From: Actinoplanes sp. KI2
GTDB taxonomy: Bacteria; Actinomycetota; Actinomycetes; Mycobacteriales; Micromonosporaceae
Assembly (NCBI RefSeq): GCF_025630775.1
Contig: NZ_JAOSZE010000006.1
Span: 62,001 to 126,000, forward strand
Reading direction: 5' to 3'
DNA length: 64,000 bases
Positions within the stretch are counted from its first letter, which is position 1; every line of letters starts with the position of its first letter. Both the position numbers and the translations under genes were made by a program. The notes under the pieces were generated by a model that saw only the letters and a list, made by a program, of their open reading frames with translations, was not told the origin of the DNA and searched no databases. This document shows positions 25,161-34,041 of the stretch, piece by piece.

Positions 25161-26777
25161 GTGCTGGAGACCCTGGACGCCGCCGCGGTGCACCGTTGGT
25201 GTGGTGGTGGCCTGGCCGCGCTCCGCGCCCACCAGCACGAGATCGACGAGCTGAACGTCTATCCCGTCCCCGATGGCGACACGGGCACCAATCTCGTGCT
25301 CACCCTCACCTCGGCCCAGCAGGCGCTCGACGAGGCGCCCGCGGCGGAGGCGCCGCCGGTCGGCAGCGCGCTGCGCCGGATGGCTCGGGGTGCCCTGCTG
25401 GGCGCCCGGGGCAATTCCGGCGTGATCGTCTCGCAGATCCTGCGCGGGATGGCCGACGCTCTCGCCTCCACGGTCACCGTGCGCGGCGCCGAGCTGGCCC
25501 GGGCGCTGCGCCTGGCCTCCGAGGCGGCCTATGCGGCGGTCGCCCACCCGGTCGAGGGCACGGTGCTGTCGGTGGTGGCGGCCGCCGCCGAGGGTGCCGG
25601 CCGGGCCGCGTCCGACGACCTGGTCGCGGTCGCCCGGGCGGCGACCGAGGCGGCGACCGAGGCGCTGGCCCGCACCCCGCAGCAGTTGCCGGTGCTGGCC
25701 CGGGCCGGGGTGGTCGACGCCGGCGGGCGAGGGCTGGTGTTGCTGCTCGACGCGCTGGTCGAGGCGCTGACCGGGGCGCCCCTGGCGGCCATGCTTCCGC
25801 CGCCCACCATGGCCGACGTGGCGGAATATTTCGGATATGAGGTGCAATACCTCCTCGACTCCGACGATGCCGCGGTGGCGGTCCTGCGCGAGACGCTCGA
25901 CAAGCTCGGCGACTCGCTGGTGGTGGTCGGCTCCGGCGACGGCACGTGGAACGTGCATGTCCACGTGAGCGCCGCCCAGATCGGCCCGGCGGTCGAGGCG
26001 GGCGTCGCCGCCGGCCGGCCGCACCGGATTAGCGTCACCCCGCTCGAGCCCAGCGGCCCGCACGCCGTCGAGGCACCGCCCGCTGGGCGCCGCCCCGGCG
26101 AAGGGCGGGGTCAACCCGCGCCGGCGCAGGGCCGCGCCGCCGTCGTGGTGGCGGCGGGCGACGGTCTCACCGCGCTCTTCGAGGCCGAGGGCGCCACCGT
26201 GGTCGGGCGCAACCCGTCGGTCCGCGAGATGCTCGACGCGATCACCGCGAGCGGCGCCGGCTGCGTCGTGCTGCTGCCCAACGACGCGAATACGCATGCC
26301 GTGGCCACCGGTGCGGCCCGCGAGGCCGAGGCGGCCGGGGTCCGGGTCAGCGTGGTGCCGACCCATTCGCCGGTGCAGGCGCTGGCCGCGCTGGCCGTCC
26401 GCGACCAGGGCCGCCCGTTCGCCGACGACGTCATCGCGATGGCCGAGGCGGCCGGCGCCTGCCGGTACGGCGAGGTCTGCACCGCCCAGCGCGACTCGCT
26501 CACGGTGGCCGGGCCGTGCCGGGCCGGCGAGCTGCTCGGCCTGGTCGACGGCGAGGTGCACGTGATCGGCGTCGACCTCGAGGACGTGAGCCGCCGGCTG
26601 CTCGACCGGATGCTCGGCGGCGGCGGCGAGCTCGCCACGCTGGTCCTCGGCGCCGACGCCCCGCCGGTGCTGGAGGAGAAACTGCGCGGCCACGTGACGC
26701 AGGCCTGGCCGTTCGTCGAGCTGGCCTGCTACGCGGGCGGCCAGCCCCGGTACCACCTGCTGGTTGGAGTGGAATGA
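25161..26777 (+). CDS. DAK2/DegV-like kinase-family protein (FakA-like)
   Basis: 538 residues. The N-terminal DhaL-type nucleotide domain has NVYPVPDGDTGTN (32-44, the Mg-ATP aspartates) and LLGARGNSGVIVSQ; the C-terminal half is the DAK1_2/FakA-C domain. In Firmicutes FakA phosphorylates fatty acids with FakB; in actinobacteria the role is less clear (Rv2974c/2975c neighbours of recG). A Pro/Gly/Arg-rich linker lies about residues 300-320. GTG 25161 follows a leaderless promoter; ATG 25080 would add 27 residues across it. The stop overlaps recG (ATGA). Confidence 0.87.
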   Translation: MLETLDAAAVHRWCGGGLAALRAHQHEIDELNVYPVPDGDTGTNLVLTLTSAQQALDEAPAAEAPPVGSALRRMARGALLGARGNSGVIVSQILRGMADALASTVTVRGAELARALRLASEAAYAAVAHPVEGTVLSVVAAAAEGAGRAASDDLVAVARAATEAATEALARTPQQLPVLARAGVVDAGGRGLVLLLDALVEALTGAPLAAMLPPPTMADVAEYFGYEVQYLLDSDDAAVAVLRETLDKLGDSLVVVGSGDGTWNVHVHVSAAQIGPAVEAGVAAGRPHRISVTPLEPSGPHAVEAPPAGRRPGEGRGQPAPAQGRAAVVVAAGDGLTALFEAEGATVVGRNPSVREMLDAITASGAGCVVLLPNDANTHAVATGAAREAEAAGVRVSVVPTHSPVQALAALAVRDQGRPFADDVIAMAEAAGACRYGEVCTAQRDSLTVAGPCRAGELLGLVDGEVHVIGVDLEDVSRRLLDRMLGGGGELATLVLGADAPPVLEEKLRGHVTQAWPFVELACYAGGQPRYHLLVGVE

Positions 26778-28966
26778 GCGACCCGACGACCACCACGACC
26801 CCGCTGCGCAAGGTGCTCGGCGAGCGCACCGCCAAGGCGCTCGCCACCCACCTCGACCTGCACACCGCCGGCGACCTGATCTATCACTTCCCGCGCCGGT
26901 ACGACGAGCGCGGCGAGCACACCGACATGCGCGACCTGCGGATCGGCGAGCAGGTCACGCTGCTGGCCCAGGTGCAGTCGGTGAGCGTCAAGCCGATGCG
27001 CGCCCGCAGGGGCACCATGCTGGAGATCAGCGTCGGGGACGGCTCGGGGGCCACGCTCACCTGCACCTTCTTCAACCAGGCCTGGCGCGAGCGAGACCTG
27101 CGGCGCGGCCGGTGGGGCCTGTTCGCCGGCAAGATCACTGACTTTCGCGGCAAGCGCCAGCTGAACGGCCCGGCCTATCAGCTGCTCTCCGTCGACGCCA
27201 CGCAGGACGAGGCCGCCGAGGAGATCGAGGAGTTCGCCGGCGCGCTGATCCCGGTCTACCCGGCCGCGCAGGCCGTGCCGACCTGGGTGATCGCCAAGTG
27301 CGTCCGCACGGTGCTGGATACGTTCCAGCCGCCGGCCGACCCGCTGCCGCCCGCCGTGCGGGCCAACCGCAACCTGGTCGGCATCGGCACCGCGCTGCGC
27401 GAGATCCACCGCCCCAGCGCGAAAGAGGCGCTGTTCGCCGCGAAATACCGGCTGAAGTGGGATGAGGCCTTCGCCGTGCAGCTGACCCTGGTGCAGCGCC
27501 GGGCGCGCGCGGCCGCCGCGCCGGGCACCGCACGGCCCCGGGTCGAGGGCGGCATCCTCGCGAAATTCGACGCGGCCCTGCCGTACGAGTTGACCGAGGG
27601 CCAGCGGCAGGTGGGCGAGGAGATCGCCGCCGACCTGGCCCGCCCGCACCCGATGCACCGGCTGCTGCAGGGCGAGGTGGGCTCGGGCAAGACGCTGGTC
27701 TCGGTGCGGGCGATGCTCCAGGTGGTCGACGCGGGCGGCCAGGCGGCCCTGCTCGCGCCCACCGAGGTGCTCGCCACCCAGCACTTCCGGGGCATCCGCG
27801 AGCAGCTGGGCGCCCTCGGCCGGGCCGGCGAGATCGACGGCGACCCGGCCGGCACCCAGCTCACCCTGGTCACCGGCTCGCTCGGCGCGGCCGCCCGGCG
27901 GGCCGCACTGGCCAAGGTGGCCGACGGGACGGCCGGCATCGTGGTCGGCACGCACGCCCTGCTCTACGAGGGGGTCGACTTCCAGGATCTCGGGCTGGTG
28001 GTGGTCGACGAGCAGCACCGGTTCGGGGTCGAGCAGCGCGACGCGTTGCGCGCCAAGGCGGCCCGCCCGCCGCACGTGCTGGTGATGACGGCGACGCCGA
28101 TCCCGCGCACGGTCGCCATGACCGTCTACGGCGACCTCGAGACCTCCACGTTGTCCCAGCTGCCGCGGGGCCGGTCGCCGATCGCGTCGCACGTGGTCCC
28201 GCCGGAGAAGCCGGCCTTCCTCGACCGGGCCTGGCAGCGTCTGCGCGAGGAGGTGAAGGCCGGCCACCAGGCGTACGTGGTCTGCCCGCGGATCGGCACC
28301 GGCGGCGCCGACGAGGACGAGGAGCCTCCCGCCGACAACGACCCGGGCCGCCGCCCGCCGCTGGCGGTGACCGAGGTGCTGCCCGAGCTGGAAGCCGACC
28401 AGTTGCACGGCCTGCGCATCGGGATGCTGCACGGCAAGATGCCGGCCGACGAGAAGGACGCGGTGATGCGCTCCTTCGCCGGCGGCACGCTGGACGTGCT
28501 GGTCGCCACCACGGTGATCGAGGTCGGCGTCGACGTCCCGAACGCCACCGTCATGGTCATCCTGGATGCCGACCGGTTCGGCGTCTCCCAGCTGCACCAG
28601 CTGCGCGGCCGGGTGGGCCGGGGCTCGGCGCCCGGCATCTGCCTGCTGGTCACCGACTCGGTGGAGGGCACCGCGGCCCGCGAGCGGCTGGACGCGGTGG
28701 CCTCCACCACCGACGGCTTCCGGCTCTCCGAGATCGACCTCGAGCAGCGCCGCGAGGGCGACGTGCTGGGCGCCTCCCAGTCCGGCCGCCACTCGCACCT
28801 GCGGCTGCTCTCGCTGCTGCACGACGCCAAGCTGATCACCGATGCCCGCACCGAGGCCGCCGAGCTGATCGCCGGCGATCCCGACCTGGCCGGCCACCCG
28901 GCGCTGGCCGCCTCGGTCGCGGCGCTGGTCGACGAGGAGCGCGCCGAGTATTTGGAGAAGGGATGA
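26774..28966 (+). CDS. recG: ATP-dependent DNA helicase RecG
   Basis: 730 residues. An N-terminal wedge/OB domain (YHFPRRYDERGE, GDGSGATLTCTFFNQAW) is followed by the superfamily 2 helicase core: Walker A GEVGSGKT from residue 300, DEQH at 412-415, MTATPIPRT, then LHGKM and ATTVIEVGVDVPNA, QLRGRVGRG. It regresses stalled replication forks. The segment after VCPRIG contains an acidic insertion (EDEEPPADND). It overlaps the DAK gene upstream and a DUF952 gene downstream. Confidence 0.97.
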   Translation: MSDPTTTTTPLRKVLGERTAKALATHLDLHTAGDLIYHFPRRYDERGEHTDMRDLRIGEQVTLLAQVQSVSVKPMRARRGTMLEISVGDGSGATLTCTFFNQAWRERDLRRGRWGLFAGKITDFRGKRQLNGPAYQLLSVDATQDEAAEEIEEFAGALIPVYPAAQAVPTWVIAKCVRTVLDTFQPPADPLPPAVRANRNLVGIGTALREIHRPSAKEALFAAKYRLKWDEAFAVQLTLVQRRARAAAAPGTARPRVEGGILAKFDAALPYELTEGQRQVGEEIAADLARPHPMHRLLQGEVGSGKTLVSVRAMLQVVDAGGQAALLAPTEVLATQHFRGIREQLGALGRAGEIDGDPAGTQLTLVTGSLGAAARRAALAKVADGTAGIVVGTHALLYEGVDFQDLGLVVVDEQHRFGVEQRDALRAKAARPPHVLVMTATPIPRTVAMTVYGDLETSTLSQLPRGRSPIASHVVPPEKPAFLDRAWQRLREEVKAGHQAYVVCPRIGTGGADEDEEPPADNDPGRRPPLAVTEVLPELEADQLHGLRIGMLHGKMPADEKDAVMRSFAGGTLDVLVATTVIEVGVDVPNATVMVILDADRFGVSQLHQLRGRVGRGSAPGICLLVTDSVEGTAARERLDAVASTTDGFRLSEIDLEQRREGDVLGASQSGRHSHLRLLSLLHDAKLITDARTEAAELIAGDPDLAGHPALAASVAALVDEERAEYLEKG

Positions 28967-29301
28967 TCCTGCACATCTGCCCGCGCGACGCCTGGGCGAA
29001 GGCGCTGGCCGCCGGCGTCTACGAGGGCGACACGCTGGCCACCGACGGCTTCATTCACTGCTCGGCCGAGGAGTGGGTGCACCTGCCCGCGACGATGCTG
29101 TTCCGCGGCCGCACCGACCTGCTCCTGCTCGAGATCGCCGAGGACCGCCTGCCCACCCCGGTGGTCTGGGAGGAGGGCGACCCGCCGCACCCGGAGGGCG
29201 CGCTCTTCCCGCATCTGTACGCGGCGCTGCCGACCTCGGCGGTCGTCTCGGCGCGGGAATACCTCCCCGGCGAAGACGGCACTTTCGCGCCACTGCGCTG
29301 A
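28963..29301 (+). CDS. DUF952 family protein
   Basis: 112 residues. ILHICPRDAWAKA, DGFIHCSAEEWV, LLLLEIAEDRL and FPHLYAALPTSAVV are the DUF952 pattern. Function unknown (some relatives are labelled glutathione S-transferase-like without support). The ATG overlaps the recG stop, so it is the last gene of the DAK-recG operon. Confidence 0.85.
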   Translation: MILHICPRDAWAKALAAGVYEGDTLATDGFIHCSAEEWVHLPATMLFRGRTDLLLLEIAEDRLPTPVVWEEGDPPHPEGALFPHLYAALPTSAVVSAREYLPGEDGTFAPLR

Positions 29302-29402
29302 AAGCCGGCGCGCTCAAGGGATTGGCGCGCTGAGGCAGCCGGCGCGCTCAAGGAACCGGCACGACGAAAGAGCCCGCTCGCCGAGAGAGTCGGTGGAATA
29401 GC

Positions 29403-29438
29403 AAGAGGCGCGCCGGCCTTGCGGCCGACGCGCCTCTT
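29403..29438. terminator. Hairpin between DUF952 and the LPITG gene
   Basis: AAGAGGCGCG (29403-29412) pairs perfectly with CGCGCCTCTT (29429-29438), with further pairing in the loop; T-rich on both sides. It can serve both converging genes. The 100 bases before it contain two direct copies of GCCGGCGCGCTCAAGG and no gene. Confidence 0.75.
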
Positions 29439-29451
29439 CTCAATGCCGTGG

Positions 29452-30948
29452 TCAGGCGGTGAAGTTCACCTTGCGACGGCGGGCCAAGAAGAACAGCACC
29501 CCACCGACGGCCAGCAGCAGCGCCGCCACTCCGGCGATGGTGCCGGCCGCGGCACCGGTGATCGGCAGAACCGGGCCACCCGCGCCGCCGCCGGTGGTGG
29601 GCGTGGCGCAGACCAGCTCCTTCAGCGCGGCCTTGATCTCCTTGTCGAGACCCGCGATCTTGATGGTCGCGTAGGTCGCGGTGCCGGCGTCGAAGGTCGC
29701 CTTCTCCGAGGAGCCGGCCGCAACGGTCAGCTTCTTGGTCTGGTCGCCGTAGGTGATCGTGGCTTCCGCCGGGACGACGCCCTTCGGGTTCGTCACCGTG
29801 ACAGTGACCGTCGTGCAGTCGTTCACGAGGGCGACGGTCGGCAGCGGGCAGTCCTTCGGAGCGGTCCAGGTGTATTTCTGGTCGTCCATGCCCTCGGCGC
29901 TGACGGTGACGGTGCCGGCGCCGGCCGGAACGGTCACGGTCTCACCCTTGCCGGCCTTGACGACCACGGTCTTGACCTGGTCGCCGTACTTCACGGTGAA
30001 GGTCTGGTCGTACTTGCCGTTGTTCGACAGGTTGATCGCCTGCGAGCCGTCGCAGGACGGGATCGCGGTGCTGTCCGGCGTGACGCAGGACTTGTCGCCG
30101 CCGTTGTACCAGGCCTGCGGGCCCTTCGACCGGTTACCCGGCGCGCCGGGCGAGCCGAGCTTCTTGTCGCCGTACCGCGGACCGTTGTCGGTGATGGTCT
30201 GGAGGATGTCGTCCTCGGTGCCGAAGAACGTGTCCACCTGCGTGAAGCACGGCGGGATGTCGACGTGCAGCTTCAGCGTGCGGTCCTTGTTCGTGATCTT
30301 GCCGCTGTCCTTGTCGAACAGGTACTGCGGCACGCTGAACTGGGGCTTCGGCGCGTAGTACGACACCGACGTGACCGGCACCGCGACGTCGTCACAGAGG
30401 TTGACGTCGTCGTTCAGGTTGATGACGGTGGTGGCGCCGTCCTTGTCCACCACGAAGGTGTGGTTGAACCGCGCCTGGTCGGCTTCGACGCACTTGGGCG
30501 CCGGCGGCTGGCAGTCCTTGATCAGCGTGACCGTGGCCGAGTTGTCGTGATCCACCCAGTCCGACCAGCGCGCGTCGAAGGACAGCGTGACGCTGTCGGC
30601 CTGGTCGACGTTCTGAGTGAACTGGACGGTCGAGTCGCCCTGGTGGGTCGCCGGCAGCAGCACCGTGCCCTCGTGGAGGGTCGCTTCCGCGTTGCCCACC
30701 TGGACGGGGGTGTCGCCGGCCGGGAGCTTCAGGTTCTCGACCTTGGCGCCGTCGGTGTCCACCCAGTCGTTGGTGATCGTCCAGGTGACCTGGTTCTTGC
30801 CGTTCACACACTGGGTGGCGCCCTTGACGTCGGCGTCGTGCGCGCTGGCGGGACCGGCGAACGCCGTGAGTCCGGCCATGCCGAGCACGGCGCCCGCGAG
30901 GACGGTCGCGGTGCGGAGGAGGAGCGGTTTCCGCAAGGGGAACTCCAT
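29452..30948 (-). CDS. LPxTG-type cell-wall-anchored surface protein
   Basis: 498 residues. An N-terminal signal peptide (about 1-36, cleavage after ASA) and a C-terminal sorting signal LPITG (461-465), hydrophobic segment and RRRK tail mark a sortase substrate. The mature part has beta-rich segments; two regions (DGSQAINLSNNGKYDQTF, DCTTVTVTVTNPKGVV) look like repeated Ig-like or Thioester-type surface modules with paired Cys, but I cannot name the family. The preceding region has many Cys (about eight). Ligand unknown. No sortase is in the window. The gene interrupts the recG-rsmD core order. Confidence 0.85.
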   Translation of the reverse strand: MEFPLRKPLLLRTATVLAGAVLGMAGLTAFAGPASAHDADVKGATQCVNGKNQVTWTITNDWVDTDGAKVENLKLPAGDTPVQVGNAEATLHEGTVLLPATHQGDSTVQFTQNVDQADSVTLSFDARWSDWVDHDNSATVTLIKDCQPPAPKCVEADQARFNHTFVVDKDGATTVINLNDDVNLCDDVAVPVTSVSYYAPKPQFSVPQYLFDKDSGKITNKDRTLKLHVDIPPCFTQVDTFFGTEDDILQTITDNGPRYGDKKLGSPGAPGNRSKGPQAWYNGGDKSCVTPDSTAIPSCDGSQAINLSNNGKYDQTFTVKYGDQVKTVVVKAGKGETVTVPAGAGTVTVSAEGMDDQKYTWTAPKDCPLPTVALVNDCTTVTVTVTNPKGVVPAEATITYGDQTKKLTVAAGSSEKATFDAGTATYATIKIAGLDKEIKAALKELVCATPTTGGGAGGPVLPITGAAAGTIAGVAALLLAVGGVLFFLARRRKVNFTA

Positions 30949-31458
30949 TCCATCTGAGGGGGACAGAGGGTCTGGGGTCGCACCGTCTTGGCCGGCGCGG
31001 GCCCCGGGGTGTTGCCGTGTACTAGGGGCGCCGAGCCGGGCGGCTGTGCGGGCGGAGGGAGCGGCGGCGCGCACGGACCGCGGCCGGCCGAGGCGACGGC
31101 CGTGTGCGGGTCCTGTGCAGGTTCACGCCAACTCCTGTGGTGGTCAAGGTGCGGCGAGGAAGCGGCGGGCCGACGCCGGACTTGGGGCGAGGCCGTCGAC
31201 GACGCCTCCCCAACGTCGTCGACACGCAGCCGTAACTACGTGCAACGCTGGATGACCCTAGCGACTCAGATGAATCTGGGAAATGCCTCAGAGACGCTTA
31301 AAACTGTTGTTGTCGATTCGTGATCTTCCATGCACCGAGGGGTGTGGAGCGACTGCCGAGCGTGTCCGGCCAAAGGGGAATTGTTCACTCTTTGATTGCG
31401 GTCAGTAAGTGTTGAAGTAGCTTCAAGTCGTGCTACTCAACAGACCCGGTGCAGCGGC
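30949..31458. other. 510-base intergenic region upstream of rsmD and the surface protein
   Basis: No gene is supported. It holds an inverted repeat GTCGACGACG-N9-CGTCGTCGAC at 31195-31223 and a comparatively AT-rich stretch (31230-31330) that likely contains the promoter of the minus-strand surface protein, implying a 5' untranslated region of some 250 bases, and the rsmD promoter at about 31380-31430. I see no recognisable riboswitch. Confidence 0.5.
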
Positions 31459-32022
31459 ATGACCAGGATCATTGCCGGCGCGCACGGCGGCCGGCGGCTG
31501 TCCGCGCCGGCCGGTGCCTCCACTCGGCCCACTTCGGACCGTGTTCGTGAGGCGTTCTTCAGCGCCCTGGACTCTATGACCGACCTGTCCGGAGCGCGGT
31601 TTGCCGACCTTTATGCCGGATCCGGTGCGGTTGGTCTGGAGGCGCTCTCCCGCGGCGCGAACCATGCTCTTCTGGTCGAATCGGACGCTCGGGCGGCCCG
31701 GGTCATCCGCGACAACATCGTGGCTCTGCGGGTCGGCTCGGCCGCTCGGCTGATCACCGGCAAGGTGTCCCAAGTGCTCGCCGGGCCGCCCGACGGCGGC
31801 CCGTACGACGTGGTGTTCGCCGATCCGCCGTATGCGGTCGACGACGACGAGATCCTTCAGCTGCAGGAGGCCCTGCTGGCCGGGGGCTGGCTGGTGCCGG
31901 ACGCCGTGGTGGCGGTCGAGCGCTCGAGCCGGGGTGATCCGCTGAGCTGGGTGGACGGCATCACTGCCGACCGCAGCCGACGCTACGGGGAGACCACTAT
32001 TTGGTACGGTCGCCGATCATGA
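31459..32022 (+). CDS. rsmD: 16S rRNA (guanine966-N2)-methyltransferase
   Basis: 187 residues. MTRIIAGAHGGRRLSAPAG, TRPTSDRVREAFFSAL, the SAM loop DLYAGSGAVGLEALSRGA and the catalytic DPPY match RsmD. It methylates G966 of 16S rRNA. Start at ATG 31459; a longer in-frame start at 31396 is not conserved. Stop overlaps coaD (ATGA), the usual pair. Confidence 0.95.
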   Translation: MTRIIAGAHGGRRLSAPAGASTRPTSDRVREAFFSALDSMTDLSGARFADLYAGSGAVGLEALSRGANHALLVESDARAARVIRDNIVALRVGSAARLITGKVSQVLAGPPDGGPYDVVFADPPYAVDDDEILQLQEALLAGGWLVPDAVVAVERSSRGDPLSWVDGITADRSRRYGETTIWYGRRS

Positions 32023-32498
32023 GACGTGCGGTGTGTCCCGGCTCCTTCGACCCGGTCACGAACGGCCACCTCGACATCGTCGGGCGGGCCAGCCGGCTGT
32101 TCGACGAAGTGATCATCGGAGTGTTGATCAACCAGTCGAAGACCGGCCTGTTCACCATCGAGGAACGTCTCGACATGCTGCGGCAGGCGACCGCCGCGTA
32201 CGAGAACGTCCGGGTGGCCTCGTTCCACGGGCTGCTGGTCGACTTCTGCCGGTCGCAGGGCGCCGCGGTGGTGATCAAAGGGCTGCGCGCGGTCAGCGAC
32301 TTCGACTACGAGTTGCAGATGGCGCAGATGAACATCGGGCTGTCCGGCGTGGAGACGTTGTTCATGCCGACGAATCCGCTCTACTCCTTCCTTTCGTCCA
32401 GCCTTGTCAAAGACGTGGTGAAGTGGGGTGGCGACGCATCGGCGTACGTGCCGGACTTCGTCGGCGAGCGGTTGGTCACCCGGCTCAAGCAGAACTGA
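32019..32498 (+). CDS. coaD: Phosphopantetheine adenylyltransferase
   Basis: 159 residues. CPGSFDPVTNGHLDIVGRA carries the nucleotidyltransferase TxGH motif; LRAVSDFDYELQMAQMN and PLYSFLSSSLVKDV are the family blocks. It forms dephospho-CoA. Overlaps rsmD by 4 bases. Confidence 0.97.
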   Translation: MRRAVCPGSFDPVTNGHLDIVGRASRLFDEVIIGVLINQSKTGLFTIEERLDMLRQATAAYENVRVASFHGLLVDFCRSQGAAVVIKGLRAVSDFDYELQMAQMNIGLSGVETLFMPTNPLYSFLSSSLVKDVVKWGGDASAYVPDFVGERLVTRLKQN

Positions 32499-32631
32499 GA
32501 CCTTCGGCGTGCCGAAATCCGGACCGTCGTGAAGGCAGTACCGTGATCGCACCCACGCAGCGTCGTGGGCTGCCTCCAGTCCGTTCGCGGGCGGCGGGCG
32601 GGCGGTTGGATGATGACAGGAGTGAGCACCG

Positions 32632-33129
32632 GTGGATCCGCTCGACAGCATCGACGAGATCATCGAACGCGTCCAGGACGCGCGCTCCGTCCCGATGTCG
32701 CGGACGAACTTCATGTACGACCGCGGCGAGATGATCGAGATGCTCGACGCCCTGCGCTCCGAGCTGCCGTCGGAGATCCGCAAGGCCGCGGCGGTGCTCG
32801 ACGAGCGGGACCGCATCATCGAGGCCGGCCGCCGGGAGGCCGACCGGATCGTCAGCGAGGGTGAGGCCGAGCACGCCCGGCTGGTCTCGGTCAACGAGAT
32901 CACCGTGTCGGCCGAGCACGAGGGCGCCCGGATCATCGCCGAGGCCCGCACCGAGGCCCAGCGGCTGCGCGAGGAGGTCGACGACTACGTCGACACCGCG
33001 CTGGCCAACTTCGAGCAGTTCCTCACCCGGGCACTCGCCTCGATCGAGCGCGGCCGGGACAAGATGCACGCCCTCCGGGAGATCGGGACATTTCAGGGCG
33101 AAGACACCGAACGGCCCCTGCCCTTCTGA
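32632..33129 (+). CDS. Coiled-coil protein, Rv2927c-like (DivIVA-related style)
   Basis: 165 residues, mostly helical. MDPLDSIDEIIERVQDARSV and RGEMIEMLDALRSELPSEI at the N-terminus are conserved across actinobacteria, followed by an Ala/Glu/Arg-rich coiled coil (about 55-140). The C-terminus ends in RPLPF. Position between coaD and DUF177 is the same as Rv2927c. Possible envelope or division scaffold role is inference. GTG start. Confidence 0.82.
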   Translation: MDPLDSIDEIIERVQDARSVPMSRTNFMYDRGEMIEMLDALRSELPSEIRKAAAVLDERDRIIEAGRREADRIVSEGEAEHARLVSVNEITVSAEHEGARIIAEARTEAQRLREEVDDYVDTALANFEQFLTRALASIERGRDKMHALREIGTFQGEDTERPLPF

Positions 33130-33204
33130 TCCTCGGGGGCGATTCGACGCTGCGGGACCTGCTCAGGTAGCCTTTTACGTCGGCCTACCCATGGCTGAGA
33201 GTTC

Positions 33205-33774
33205 ATGATGCCCAAGTCACCTGTGCAGAGTCACCTGGATCCCAGGCAGCCGCTGGTCGTCGACACGACGAAGCTTCCCCGGCAGCCTGGTGCGACGCGT
33301 GCCCTGGAACGGGTGACCCCGGCGCCGGCGGACCTCGGCCTGGAGCTGATCGGCGTACCCGAAGGATCGGATCTCGAGCTTGATCTCCAGCTCACCTCCG
33401 TCTCCGAGGGTGTGTACATCTCGGGCCGGGTCCGTGGCTCGCTCACCGGCGAGTGCGGGCGCTGCCTGAACGAGATCAGCGAGTCCTTCGACGTCGCCAT
33501 CGCGGAGCTGTTCGCCTACGAGGACAGCACCACCGAGGAGACGACCGACGAGGACGAGGTGGGCCGGATGCAGGGCGACCTGATCGACCTGGAGCCGGCG
33601 GTACGGGATGCGATCGTGCTGACCTTGCCGACGAACCCGCTCTGCCGGCCGGACTGCCCAGGCTTGTGCCCCGAGTGCGGGGTGCATTTCGACGACCTCC
33701 CGGCCGATCACAGCCACGAGGCTGCCGATCCCCGCTGGGCCGCTTTGCGGAACCTGAACGAGACTGAGGAGTAA
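33205..33774 (+). CDS. DUF177 (YceD-like) protein
   Basis: 189 residues with SGRVRGSLTGECGRCL and CPGLCPECG, the Cys motifs of DUF177 proteins that sit before rpmF in most bacteria. Plant and bacterial homologues take part in 23S rRNA/large-subunit maturation. ATG 33205 or 33208; rpmF begins 5 bases after the stop. Confidence 0.9.
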   Translation: MMPKSPVQSHLDPRQPLVVDTTKLPRQPGATRALERVTPAPADLGLELIGVPEGSDLELDLQLTSVSEGVYISGRVRGSLTGECGRCLNEISESFDVAIAELFAYEDSTTEETTDEDEVGRMQGDLIDLEPAVRDAIVLTLPTNPLCRPDCPGLCPECGVHFDDLPADHSHEAADPRWAALRNLNETEE

Positions 33775-33779
33775 CTACC

Positions 33780-33953
33780 GTGGCCGTCCCCAAGCGCAAG
33801 ATGTCGCGCAGCAACACCCGGTCCCGCCGGGCGAACTGGAAGGCGACCGCGGTCGCGACCCAGGCGTGCCCGCAGTGCAAGTCGCCGAAGCTGCCGCACA
33901 CGGCCTGCTCGGTCTGCGGGACCTACAACGGCCGTCAGGTCCTCGAGGTCTGA
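33780..33953 (+). CDS. rpmF: 50S ribosomal protein L32
   Basis: 57 residues from the GTG at 33780: AVPKRKMSRSNTRSRRANWK and the zinc ribbon CPQC...CSVC are plain. It is too short for many gene finders. It lies between DUF177 and plsX, the universal arrangement. Confidence 0.95.
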   Translation: MAVPKRKMSRSNTRSRRANWKATAVATQACPQCKSPKLPHTACSVCGTYNGRQVLEV

Positions 33954-34041
33954 GCCTCGCGGAGTGACGCGCCCGATCGCCGGGCGGGTCGTTCCTGGGC
34001 AACGGCGGACCACCGGTGCGCCGGCTCCCTCCGCGGAGCCG

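Noticed and set aside
30617..31323. Plus-strand open frames over the surface-protein N-terminus and leader
   Set aside because: They are antisense to the signal peptide region and lack conserved sequence; the minus-strand gene has signal peptide and LPITG at the right ends.
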